From Cristatella mucedo (lineage: Eukaryota; Bryozoa; Phylactolaemata; Cristatellidae): a stretch of 64,000 bases of DNA. The position numbers and the translations under genes were made by a program. A model generated the notes under the pieces. The model searched no databases and was not told the DNA's origin. It was given only the letters and a program-made list of their open reading frames with translations. How positions within the stretch are numbered: position 1 is the stretch's first letter; each line of letters opens with the position of its first letter. Positions 22,939 through 32,442 of the stretch are shown piece by piece. The stretch lies in NCBI GenBank assembly GCA_009760855.2, contig WPIO01000211.1:248001-312000 (forward strand). The letters run 5' to 3'.

Positions 22939-23723
22939 TTTTTTTTTAGTCAAGTTACAATGCCCCAGGATAGAGATCGAGCTCTCTTCAGGTGCTATGC
23001 AAACGACCTATTGCTATTATTAATATTAATTTTATTATTATTATGCTTATAAGGATCCAAGTTTGTGCTGCAGAATGTGAAGCATTTGTTTTGCAGAAAT
23101 CGCAGTTTCGTCACTGGCAGAGTCCTGCATATCCTAGCCCATGAAGAAAGTTGGCTCCTTTAGTCAGATAATTGCATGTCTTATAATAATAATAATATTG
23201 CACTTGATTAGTCAGATAATTGCATGTCTTATAAATTATTAGTATCATTATTAGTACTTTACTCCTGCCTCCTTCGGCTTTGGAGATCCTTGTAGAATCC
23301 TGTCTGTTCAGGCTTCGGGAGGTTATATTGTAGGGGCTCGTGCCTGCGGCAGGCGCACAAATGCCGATGAATTGTGATGGCCCCACAAACGTTTAATAGT
23401 AATGGCACGGCTGTATTGTATGCTGGCGAAGCAGATGAAATACGTGAAATACGTGCTTGCTGCTCCGGGGCACGTGCCGATAAGAGAGGAGAGAGTGTCT
23501 AGCGTTCGAACAGGCCGCCCCAAGAGGCAAGAAGTGGATTGCACGGCAACGATAGGTCACGTGCCTGCATGGAGCTTGCCCGGCATGTCGAATGTCGGCT
23601 GGGGTTGAACCACGTGATGGCGATAGCACGCCCACAATACGTATGGGTAGTTTATGGATTTGCTGTGTCTTATTGTGCCATCACTTCCCGCATGAGCGCA
23701 TTCATTGCATTTCGTATTTGCAG
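22939..23723. other. Intron of RhoGEF gene; AT repeats and unique sequence
   Basis: Contains a small direct repeat (AGTCAGATAATTGCATGTCT at about 23162 and 23211) with ATT-type runs between the copies. The rest is unique up to the acceptor CGTATTTGCAG at 23723. Confidence 0.5.
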
Positions 23724-24143
23724 GCTAGGCAGCAGCAGCTGGCCGACCTCCTTGACCTTGGCAGCTACCTGCTTAAGCCAATCCAGCGGCTGGGCAAGTA
23801 TGCGCTCATTCTGCAGCAGCTCGTGAAGGAGTGCTCGGCCAGGGTGGAGGCGGCTCTCTTGCCCGACGGCATACGGCTTCGCGACCAGCTGCAGCAGGCC
23901 GAGGACATGGTGCGCTTCTGCCTTCGTCATGGTGACGACCTCTTGGCCCTGGACAGCTTGTATGAGTGTAGCATTGACCTGACCTTGCAAGGTCAACTGC
24001 TGAGGCAGGAACAGATGACAGTAACCAGGGACAAAAAGAAGACACAAGAGCAGGTGTTCCTCTTTGAGAAAGTCATCATCTTCAGCAAAATTAAGCGTGT
24101 TGAAAAGGGTCATGACCTCTACAAGTACAAGGAAAGCATTTCA
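23724..24143 (+). CDS. RhoGEF gene, exon with DH C-terminus and start of PH domain
   Basis: Acceptor ATTTGCAG ends at 23723 and donor TCA|GTAAGT follows 24143; phase 0 at both ends, 140 residues (about 844-983). It contains DH conserved region 3, LGSYLLKPIQRLGKYALILQ (856-875), the GTPase-contacting helix. The linker DMVRFCLRHGDDLLALDSLY and CSIDLTLQGQLLRQE follow. The pleckstrin-homology domain begins about residue 930 with MTVTRDKKKTQEQVFLFEK, VIIFSKIKRVEKG and LYKYKESIS. The spacing of RHG(N/D)DLLA(M/L)D, C-x-(I/V)-(D/N)-L-x-x-QGQL and FLFE is diagnostic for the PLEKHG4/ARHGEF40/quattro clade rather than Trio, Dbs or other Dbl proteins. This is the most secure exon in the window. Confidence 0.95.
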
Positions 24144-24234
24144 GTAAGTCTAGCCATAATAATCGTCTAGTCCAACGATGTACTCAACCTAGCCCAGTAG
24201 TTTGGCAGTGGTAGCTAATGCCATATTGTGAGTT

Positions 24235-24712
24235 TTCAGTTTAATAATAGTAATTATATTATTATATTTGTATGACACCCTCAGGGAACCAAACTTCTTT
24301 CTAGACACTTTACCTGTGCTTTAAAGGAAATATATGGTGAGTCGTGATAGCATGCTAGGTAAAGTGGTTGTTTTTTTTACCTCAGTTCCGAGGTCATGGG
24401 TTCGAATCCTGCAGTGGGCGATCCTTTATCGCTGATGCAAGCAGTGGTGATAGCCGTTAACTCTCTTCTGTCGCTACACAAAAGAGGCTGCTAAATCAGC
24501 TAGCAAATCAGCTAGCATGTCAACACGGTTAGTGGTAGTATGTACAGTGTCAGCATCCATAGGCACACCAAGGACAAGTCACAAGGATCTAGCAAATGCA
24601 GTGAGGAACAGGACCTTTTTCAGTTCTTTTTAAAGGTCGTCAAGTTAGGGGATGCCGAGATGTCCTCATTCGAGGAGTGAGTTGCAGGTTTTATGAGCAT
24701 ACGAATTGTGTG
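24235..24712 (-). mobile_element. LINE-A 3' part, interrupted by SINE-1
   Basis: Reverse strand: tail ATTATATTATTATA, stem-loop complement (CCCTCAGGGAACCAAACTTC), SINE-1 insertion, 3' UTR resuming at about 24517, and the reading-frame end to GTTTTATGAGCATACGAA, where a + strand LINE-A copy begins. Confidence 0.78.
24337..24516 (+). mobile_element. SINE-1 nested in LINE-A
   Basis: GTGAGTCGTGATAGCATGCT head, B box GGGTTCGAATCC, GATCCTTTATCGCTGATGCA and AAGAGGCTGCTAAATCAGC. The last 11 bp (CAAATCAGCTAG) are repeated in tandem. Confidence 0.85.
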
Positions 24713-25475
24713 CTGATGCAATTGTATTTGTGACATCTCGTCTCGACTTCTGCAACTCACTGCTTACTGGCCTCCCAGCATGTGCGATCAGGCGATTGCA
24801 GCTGGTGCAAAACTCCGCAGCTAGGCTTGTCTGTCGTGAGCGTCGCAGTTGCCACATTACTCCACTTCTCGCCGACCTGCACTGGCTACCAGTCAAGCAA
24901 CGGATTGACTTCAAGGTTTTGACGCTCACTTTTGGGTCCCTTCATTCTATGGCTCCAGCCTATCTCTCTGACGTACTCCCCCATCAGGCCAAGCATCGTG
25001 CCACCCGCTTTTCGGAATCCAACAGTGTAGAAATACCTCGCACAAACCTCAAATCCTTTGGAGACCGTGCATTTGGTTCGTATGCTCCCAAAGCCTGGAA
25101 CTCCGTCCCGACCTGCGTCAGAACATCCCCTGACCTGACCACATTTAGGGGGAACTTGAAGACACACCTATTTAGGACAGCATTAAGTGGGTCCCTGTGA
25201 TTCGTCCTTCACGTGCTTATGCATGCTGACACTGCATGCTGCCACTAACCACATTTGCATGCTGACCCTGTGCATGCTGCCACTAACCACATTTGCATGC
25301 TGACCCTGTGCATGTCACCCCTAACCATGTTGTTCATCTTGTTTGTTTTTAAAGCATGATTTTACTTACCATTCAATTGCATTTCCCTTTGCAGCAAATG
25401 TAAAGCGCCTAGAAAGAGATTAAGTTCTCTGAGGGCGCTTTATCAAGTACATTATTATTATTATTATTATTTGTG
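24713..25475 (+). mobile_element. LINE-A, C-terminal RT, 3' UTR, stem-loop and tail
   Basis: The best-preserved LINE-A 3' part. The open frame ends at 25198-25200 and carries [55 protein letters not shown] and [10 protein letters not shown]. This is the C-terminal region typical of CR1/L2/Rex-type non-LTR elements. The 3' UTR has an extra repeat unit of the CATGCTGCCACTAACC phrase. The terminal stem-loop pairs AAAGCGCC (25402-25409) with GGCGCTTT (25434-25441) and AGAGA (25415-25419) with TCTCT (25426-25430), and an (ATT)n tail follows. It is 5'-truncated. It lies in the intron between PH exons and forms an inverted pair with 25700-26420. Confidence 0.92.
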
Positions 25476-25685
25476 TGCTGATGCTGTTCATGCTACCACT
25501 AATTATACTTGCATTCTGACCCAATGCATGTCACCCCTAACCATCTTATTCTTGTTGTTTATCAAGCATGATACCACTGACCATTCGATCGTCTTTCCTT
25601 TGCAGCAAATGTAAAGCGCCTAGAAAAATATTGAGTTCTATGAGGGTGATTTATCAAGTGTATTATTATTATTATTATTATCAAA
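25476..25685 (+). mobile_element. LINE-A second 3' UTR copy
   Basis: Immediately follows the previous tail: ATGCTACCACTAATTATAC to the stem-loop (TAAAGCGCCTAGAAAAATAT) and another ATT tail. It is a more diverged, older copy. Confidence 0.82.
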
Positions 25686-25699
25686 TTGATTGCCAATCA

Positions 25700-26420
25700 A
25701 TAATGATAATAATAATAATGTACTTGATAAAGCGCCCTCGGAGAACTTAATCTCTTTCTAGGCGCTTTACATTTGCTGCAAAGGGAAATGCAATTGAATG
25801 GTAAGTAAAATCATGCTTGAAAAACAAACAAAACGAATAACATGGTTAGGGGCGACATGCACAGGGTCAGCATGCAAATGTGGTTAGTGGCAGCATGCAC
25901 AGTGTCAGCACGCATAAGCACATCAAGGACGAATTACAGGGATCCACTAAATGCTGTCCTAAATAGGTATGTCTTCAAGTTCCCCCTAAATGTGGTCAGG
26001 TCAGGGGATGTTCTGACGCAGGTCGGGACGGAGTTCCAGGCTTTGGGAGCATACGAACTAAATGCACGGTCTCCAAAGGATTTTAGGTTTGTGCGAGGTA
26101 TTTCTAGACTGTTGGATTCCGAAAAGCGGGTGGCACGATGCTTGGCCTGATGGGGGAGTATGTCGGAGAGATAGGCTGGAGCCATAGAATGAAGGGACCC
26201 AAAAGTGAGCGTCAAAACCTTGAAGTCAATCCGTTGCTTGACTGGTAGCCAGTGCAGGTCGGCGAGAAGTGGAGTAATGTGGCAACTGCGACGCTCACGA
26301 CAGACAAGCCTAGCTGCAGAGTTTTGCACCAGCTGCAATCGCCTGATCGCACATGCTGGGAGGCCAGTAAGCAGTGAGTTGCAGAAGTCGAGACGAGATG
26401 TCACGAATGCATGGACCAAC
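25700..26420 (-). mobile_element. LINE-A inverted copy, RT C-terminus and 3' end
   Basis: Reverse-strand partner of 24713-25475. It has the tail (AATAATAATAATG), stem-loop complement, 3' UTR and an open frame reading [20 protein letters not shown] through RTAFSGSL, with only a few substitutions relative to the + copy. 5'-truncated at about 26420. Confidence 0.92.
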
Positions 26421-26858
26421 TTAGATGTCCATCAACTTGGTCTCTCTTCGGCCATTCTTGGCCATTATCCATAACTGTCTGATGTAAGGACATAAGGATC
26501 ATTACCATGCCCTGGCTAGCCAATCGTTAAAGGGCAGTGATGAGAGACTCAGTGAAGCTCCAGTCCGGTCGTAGCCCATCTATGCTTGGCCTATTTTCGA
26601 CTGCTCGAAGCTTGCCCGGAAGGAGGAGCAGGAGGGCTGATGTTTGCATGCTAGTTTTCGTTTGGCTGAATGATGTTTATCCTGAGGTTAAGGATTCGGT
26701 TCTCTCTGGGTGCTTGACACGAGTCTTATTACTACTGACACATTCGTGAGATTGGCTCGAATCACTTGGCTGCTTTGGCCATTTCGACAGTTGCATGTCT
26801 AACCGCTCGGCGGTACTTAATTGTAATGCCTCCCAAACATGGCCGACTCTCACTGTAG

Positions 26859-27299
26859 ATGCACAACGTCGGCCTGACGGAGACGGTACACGGCCTCGGT
26901 GTCGGCGGCAGCTTGGTTTTCGAGCTCTGGTACCAGCAGAGCGGCGGCCGTGGCGGCTCGCTCAGCTGGCTCATTGACGCTCCGACCCTGCAGTCGAAGA
27001 GCGCCTGGGTCAAGGACGTTGGTCGCCTGCTGTGGGCCCAAGCCAGGATGAGCAAGCAGAAGTTGCTGGCAGGACTTCCGCATTCATCTCAGGCGATCGC
27101 CGTGGCATTGCTGTCCAAGAAACGGCCTCCTCCTCAGAACCTCGGGGCCAGCACCGATGCCCAAGCTCCGGGGCTCCGGGGTCACGTGGCTGCACGTAAG
27201 TCGCCAGAAGTCCTTGGGCGCTGGCACGCAGACCGTCGTCATCGCTCGTATGACCTGCTTCCCATAGCGTTCGGCCGTACAGTGTGCTCTCGACCCTGA
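26859..27299 (+). CDS. RhoGEF gene, exon with PH C-terminus; possible last exon
   Basis: Acceptor CTCACTGTAG ends at 26858. The exon enters in phase 0 directly after the KYKESIS of exon 23724-24143 and reads MHNVGLTETVHGLG. The match continues with LVFELWYQQ, LIDAPTLQSKSAWVKDVGRL and LWAQA. VGLTE and the terminal PH helix with its invariant Trp (about residue 1033) are as expected for this family. After the PH domain, QAIAVALLSK and NLGAST recall the (S/A)IAVA...LGAS motif that follows the PH domain in puratrophin-1 proteins. The 3' end is uncertain. The frame reads on to a TGA at 27297-27299, giving about 1129 residues in total from ATG 14268. A strong donor, GCAC|GTAAGT, lies at 27195/27196 (phase 1) and may lead to further exons. 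I found no AATAAA close downstream. Confidence 0.85.
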   Translation: MHNVGLTETVHGLGVGGSLVFELWYQQSGGRGGSLSWLIDAPTLQSKSAWVKDVGRLLWAQARMSKQKLLAGLPHSSQAIAVALLSKKRPPPQNLGASTDAQAPGLRGHVAARKSPEVLGRWHADRRHRSYDLLPIAFGRTVCSRP

Positions 27300-27970
27300 C
27301 CGTGCGATGTTTGGTGAAGGGAGGGCTACCTACTTACTACCTATGTACACCTGACGCACCTATATCTAGTACTTCTTTGCAGGCGAGGCCCAGCGAGTGT
27401 TCCATTGACTGTGCGGCCTCAGTCGGCAGGGTGCTGGCGCTAGTGAGTGGGGCCAGCGCTGCAGCACTCTTGGGCAGGGAAGATGTTCCTTCTGCCCAGT
27501 GGTGCTCACTATGATTACTGTGCCTGTGTGGAAGTGTCAAGGTTCGGCCTTCTGCTGAAAGGAATTATATTATGATTGTGCCTGTGTGGGAGTGTCAAGG
27601 TTCACGGCTCAGCCTTCCCTTACGACTCTTTGTGGCTGTGCCATTGGGCTAACATTGCACGACACCAACGTACCTCGCTTCTATCCTGCTTACGGTTAGG
27701 AGTTTTTTCCTGGTTAATTGACACTTAATAATCAGGCTTCACATTGACAGTGATAATAGCAATTACATCGCATCGGTTTGTCGTGTAGCACTCTAAGGGA
27801 ACGGCATCTCTGCCCAGGTGCTTCACAGCTCTCGGCAAGAGAAACACTCCCCGAATGGTCAATGATACAAAACGTGTCATGTTAAGAAAAGCATGGAGAG
27901 CCACACAAGTATCATACTTGTATCAGAATGCAAAAGCACAAATGAAGCCAGTTGCCACCAGCTAGTGAGG
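27300..27970. other. Downstream flank or intron; small tandem repeat
   Basis: Contains an acceptor-like CTTCTTTGCAG at 27381. A short duplicated phrase (GTGCCTGTGTGG-AGTGTCAAGGTTC) occurs at about 27519-27544 and 27577-27602. No further exon is convincing: the frame joined from 27195 stops after eight codons. Confidence 0.4.
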
Positions 27971-28136
27971 CAGGACACTGCATGGGACATTAAGTGAGTC
28001 AAATATTGAGCAAGCCATGTAACAGTCGAAGGATAGGTAGAGCTGAGTGCTGTCGCTGTAGAATTGGAAAGCCACGATTGTGTTTGGCGATGATATCAAC
28101 CAGAAGGAGCATATAGAGTGCATAAGGAATGGTGGT
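27971..28136 (-). mobile_element. LINE reverse-transcriptase fragment, duplicate copy 1
   Basis: The reverse strand reads FYSDSTQLYLSFD, a mutated form of the YADD catalytic motif region of LINE reverse transcriptase, then DCYMACSIFDSLNVPCSVL. The whole 166 bp is repeated at 29151-29316. Confidence 0.75.
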
Positions 28137-28748
28137 ATGTATGTATGGTAGTATTGGCTAGTAGTATGGACTGAATTATGCACAGGTAGACACGTAAAAG
28201 AACGGAGGAGAAGGAGGCCCACACAGCACAGAACACGCAGCACATTTTCCTATTCTCTGTTATTTCTATTCACCGGGGAATAGAGAAAGCTGAGCAGATC
28301 AGGCACATCTCTAGACTTAAATTAGGCAATGTCAATGCAGGTGGTAGCAGCAGCTGGAAGCAAGCTCCAGGGTGCCGGTGCATTTGTGAACTGAATGAAG
28401 GACTTGGCTTATATAACCAAAGGATTTAAATTTAGTTTGAGGAACAGACGGTGAGCCGACTGACTGGCAACCGAAGGATAAGGGCTGGTACGATAGCATG
28501 GGACTGGAGGAGCGAGGAGGTTAAGGCCGATGCGAAAGAGTGATGAGACCAGTGAAGCCTTCAGAGGTGATCGAGAGGGGACCATTTGATGCAGCGATAG
28601 GAAGCCGGTGAAGCTCAGGCAGTCAGTCGTGCTAGCGTCCAGCCTTTTTCTTTTACCTTTGATGACTGGCCAGACGGGTGAGCCGCTTAGTTTTGCACCA
28701 GCTGCCACCGACCAGAAAAGGCACAGGCCATGTTCGAATTAAGGGGGA

Positions 28749-28917
28749 AAATGCTAGCTGATTTAACAGCCTCGTTTTGTATAGCGACAGAAGAGCCTTT
28801 ACGGCTATCACCACCGCTTGCAATGGCAATATAGGATCGCCCACCGCAGGATTCGAACCCATGACCTCGGGGCCGAGGTCGTGAAAAGCAACCACCTTAC
28901 CTAGTGAGCCATTACGG
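28749..28917 (-). mobile_element. SINE-1 copy
   Basis: The + strand view: AATGCTAGCTGATTTAACAG, ACGGCTATCACCACCGCTTG, B-box complement GGATTCGAACCCATGACCTC and head complement AGTGAGCCATTACGG. Confidence 0.87.
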
Positions 28918-29150
28918 GAAGTGCTGTCATTTCGAGGCAGTGCGTCGCTACCGTGATAACTTTCGAATTAGTTAGGCTGTCGTTCTTTTGTCCACGTAGG
29001 TGCTGGTTTTGGCAATACCACTCGTGTTTATGGGCCTTCATCACTGGAGTGATACTAGATAAACTCATTCTGAGGGTGAGATCCTTTAACTTGTGTGTGA
29101 GACACAATTAAGTCTTTTTACCGCCCCAGGAAACTTGAGGCCGTCAAGTA

Positions 29151-29316
29151 CAGGACACTGCATGGGACATTAAGTGAGTCAAATATTGAGCAAGCCATGT
29201 AACAGTCGAAGGATAGGTAGAGCTGAGTGTTGTCGCTGTAGAATTGGAAAGCCACGATTGTGTTTGGCGATGATATCAACCAGAAGGAGCATATAGAGTG
29301 CATAAGGAATGGTGGT
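29151..29316 (-). mobile_element. LINE reverse-transcriptase fragment, duplicate copy 2
   Basis: Same 166 bp as 27971-28136 with one difference by my reading (GAGTGTTGTCG against GAGTGCTGTCG). The flanks are unrelated. Confidence 0.75.
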
Positions 29317-31064
29317 CTAAGGCGAAATCCCGAGGTCCTAAATACTTAAAATGCCACGTGTGTGTGTGTGCATGTATGTGCACGTGTGTGTAGTTAGGGT
29401 TTATGTGCATGTGGGCTCGGTCATAGGTTGTTTAATTTACAAGCTTCACTAGTTTTTTCTTTGTGTTATGTTGAGAGCAGGCACTTGCTTCTTGGCTGCC
29501 TCCACAGCCGGAGAATGTTGTCATCTCGACGGTACCTTACTAGGTTTTGATGCATGAGCTGCTGACGATCACGTGCCCAGCGCCAGCAGCTGATTGGTCG
29601 ATGCTGTCGAGCCGGCGCTATCGGGTCGGCCGAATCGAGTCCAGGCTTGGTACATTTCTCCGATTCCGTTGTAGTTGCTCCGTGATTGGCTGAGACCGAC
29701 GGCACGGGTGGGCCTTAGTCGGCCTTCGGAGCGAGCTCCCAGCAACGCTGCCCTCAATTTCCGGTGACTGCTGCTGCTGCTACTATTCCAGACGCAATGG
29801 CTCCTACAGGCAGTGGCAGCCAAGATGTGTGGCTGGCGTGCTGACGCAAGCCAGCCACGAGGAATTGCTTGAGCCAACGGCGGCGGCGGCGTGGCCAGTG
29901 GCCGAAGTAGTCAGCCGACGTAGCCAGGCTACCTACCTGCTGTTTCCGGGCCTCAGTGCACGTGGCATGACGCCAGTCGAGTCGAGAGCCGCCCCCTTCC
30001 TGCCTGCTCCGTGCAGCCTTGTTGCCCAAGGCGCTTAACTCTGGTTGCGCGAATGTTTTTCCGGGAGCCTGGACAAGTTGTTATTGTGATATTTATTTGG
30101 AACTGCAATTTTTTGCAGCTAACAGATGCAAGAGTTGTCGGGGACAGCTTGACAACCCTCTTGTAAATGACGAGTTCTAATACATTCCATGTTACTTGCG
30201 TTTGCTTAGTCAGCATTCATGCGGCAGCTGAGAGCCCAGCACACGGCAGGAAACTGTGCAGTCTCTCGAAACTAGTGTGTATGTGCCGACCCACAAATAT
30301 AGCGTATGCATGCTCCCGGAAGGCAGCCTCCCCCCTGGGGTCACGCGGCCCCTCCCTGGGGCCAGGGGGTCAGGCACCCGCCTGACCCCCTGCCCCCGTG
30401 GTTCTCCTTCGGCTCCGTGTCTTCTGCTCTTCTCTGAGCCCTTCTTGCGGGTGGGGGAGAGCTGTTACTCGAAGATGGCGACCCGCTATGGATGTGCTTG
30501 AGAGAGACTGACACATTTGCCTGCCGGGGGTAAGCGCGCAGCAGCAGCAGCAGCATTCGGTAAGATGGCAAAAATATGGGTAACAAGGCCAGGGTCAAAA
30601 GGTCCTCCACGCTCCACCGGTTGTGTCCTATCATACCGTCTTATCGTCCAGGCTACTACTGCCCTCGAGCGTACGACCCATATAGTCTTTGTGGAGTTAC
30701 AGATGCAGATCAAACATGAGTCGACACATATTTTATTACTATTGTTATTTAATTATAAACTACTGGATTCTCTCTCGAAGAGCAGTGGCCCCGTGGACAC
30801 CGACACATTATCCAACCCCTGTACATGCCCCCACCCCTACACGGCCCCATACACGGCGGCGGCAGCCTTACTGGGGTGCTGCTCAGCCATCCCGCTCAAT
30901 GAGCAAGATTAGACTTGCGCCAGTTGAGGTGATGGTTGAGGTTGAGGTTGATGCATAGGTCAAGTTTGGAATCATTAGTAGCATTATTATTAGTATTTAT
31001 TATTATTATAATTCATTATTATTTATTATTTTTAATATTATTTTTTTATTAGTAGTAGTAGCCT
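29317..31064. other. Unique sequence with GC-rich segments; weak exon candidate 29792-30038
   Basis: Between 29460 and 30040 the sequence is GC-rich. An acceptor CTACTATTCCAG at 29791 opens a frame reading GVLTQASHEELLEPT and VVSRRSQATYLLFPGLSARG to a stop at 30036-30038. I do not recognise it and found no matching upstream donor phase. A strong GC hairpin lies at 30363-30392. The end (30960-31060) is ATT-rich. Confidence 0.3.
30363..30392. repeat. Perfect 13-bp inverted repeat with 4-base loop
   Basis: CAGGGGGTCAGGC (30363-30375), loop ACCC, GCCTGACCCCCTG (30380-30392). Beyond a C/C mismatch, GGGG (30358-30361) can pair with the following CCCC, extending the stem. It has no T run, so it is not an obvious terminator. 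Confidence 0.9.
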
Positions 31065-31535
31065 TAAAACCTTAAATCCTTTGGAGACCGTGCATTTAGC
31101 TCGTATGCTCCCACAGCCTGGAACTCCCTCCCGACCTGCATCAGAACATCCCCTGACCTGACCACATTTAAAAGAAACTTAAAAACATACCTATTTAGGA
31201 CAGCATTTAGTGGGTCCTTGTGATTCGTCCTCGATAATAATAATAATAATATTGCACTTGATAAAGCGCCCTCAGAGAACTTAATCTCTTTCTAGGCGCT
31301 TTATGTGCTTATGCGTGCTGACACTGTTCATGCTGCCACTAACCACATTTGCATGCTGACTCAGTGCATGTAACCCCTAACCATGTTATTCATTTTGTTT
31401 GTTTTTCAAGCATGATTTTACTTACTATTCTATTGCGTATCACTTTGCAGCAAATGTAAAGCGCCTAGAAAGAGATTAAGTTCTCTGAGGGCGCTTTATC
31501 AAGTGCAATATTATTATTATTATTATTATTAGTAG
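31065..31535 (+). mobile_element. LINE-A 3' part with nested antisense 3' fragment
   Basis: Reading-frame end (CTTAAATCCTTTGGAGACCG to AGTGGGTCCTTGTGATTC) is followed by a 69-bp antisense LINE-A 3' end at 31235-31303. The 3' UTR then resumes at TGTGCTTATGCGTGCTGACA and runs to the stem-loop and (ATT)n tail. Confidence 0.9.
31235..31303 (-). mobile_element. 69-bp LINE-A 3' stem-loop and tail insertion
   Basis: On the + strand: TAATAATAATAATAATATTG, then GATAAAGCGCCCTCAGAGAA and TCTTTCTAGGCGCTTTA. This is only the terminal hairpin plus tail, inserted where other copies read GTCCTTGATGTGCTTATGCG without interruption. Confidence 0.88.
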
Positions 31536-32329
31536 CATTAGTAACAATATTTGAAGTGGCCTGCCTGCCTGCCTCACTCACATATTTCTATTCAGAAGAG
31601 AGACAGGCAGGCGAGAGACGCCCGAAGATTACAAAGGTCACTCACTCAAGGCCAGTCACTTGCAGCTTGAAGTTTTCTTTGCCAACATATAAAATAGTGC
31701 TCATCGAGCTTCCACCGGAAATCAGTTTGTGGCCATTTTGACATGTCAGTTTAGTGGTTTAAGGGTCAATAACATTTATTGCATTGTTATTTATGGGCCA
31801 GCAGAGATTATAATACTGTCATCTGTTTTTGGGCTGTTGTGATTTATGGCCGGGATATATAAGTAACGGGCCGCAAAGGCCCGGGGGAGTAACGTCGAGG
31901 ACTCCGGGCAGGGCAGTCGCCTACTGGCCGGTACTGCTGCGTCCGTGTCAATAGTGAGCCGGCTTCGGTGTTCTGCATGCTGTCGCGTACCTGCCGCTTG
32001 GAAGAATGTCAATCTACACAGTTGAAGGACTTGCAGTAGGATATTCTACTAATTTTAACTTCGTTCATGCCCTAGTCTGCTGGTTGACTTGCCATTTCAT
32101 TAGAGAGATGCCAGCTACCTTTTAAACTGTAGCGCCGAAGACTCGGCGGAGGGGGCGTGACCAATCGCTTACTAAGCTTCGTGGCCTACTGCCGCATGCC
32201 ATTCGGTGCTCGTCTTAGCGCAGTGAGAGGTGGCTACACGAAAGAGCGTTTCTGGTGACAACCTACTTACCGTAACAAAGGGGTTTGTAAACTCGAGGCT
32301 TGAATTGGAAAGAGATGCAACTCAGTCAT
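31536..32329. other. No gene seen; unique sequence
   Basis: AT-rich to 31850, then mixed. No recognisable repeat or frame. Confidence 0.4.
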
Positions 32330-32442
32330 GATATTACTCACCATTCAATTGCGTTTCCCTTTGCAGAAAATGTAAAGCGCCTAGAAAGAGATTGAGTTCT
32401 CTGAGGGCGCTTTATTAAGTGCATTATTATTATTATTATTAT
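32330..32442 (+). mobile_element. LINE-A terminal 3' fragment
   Basis: ATTACTCACCATTCAATTGC, the stem-loop (AAAGCGCCTAGAAAGAGATT) and (ATT)n. It directly abuts a reverse-strand LINE-B end, so the two tails face each other. Confidence 0.85.

Noticed and set aside
27382-27439. Possible extra RhoGEF exon (acceptor CTTCTTTGCAG, donor GCTA|GTGAGT)
   Set aside because: Joined in phase after 27195 it stops after eight codons. It is open only in a phase that does not match the preceding exon.
29792-30038. Confident exon of a third gene
   Set aside because: There is a plausible acceptor and an 80-codon frame, but no matching phase, no donor and no family; kept only as a weak candidate in the surrounding entry.
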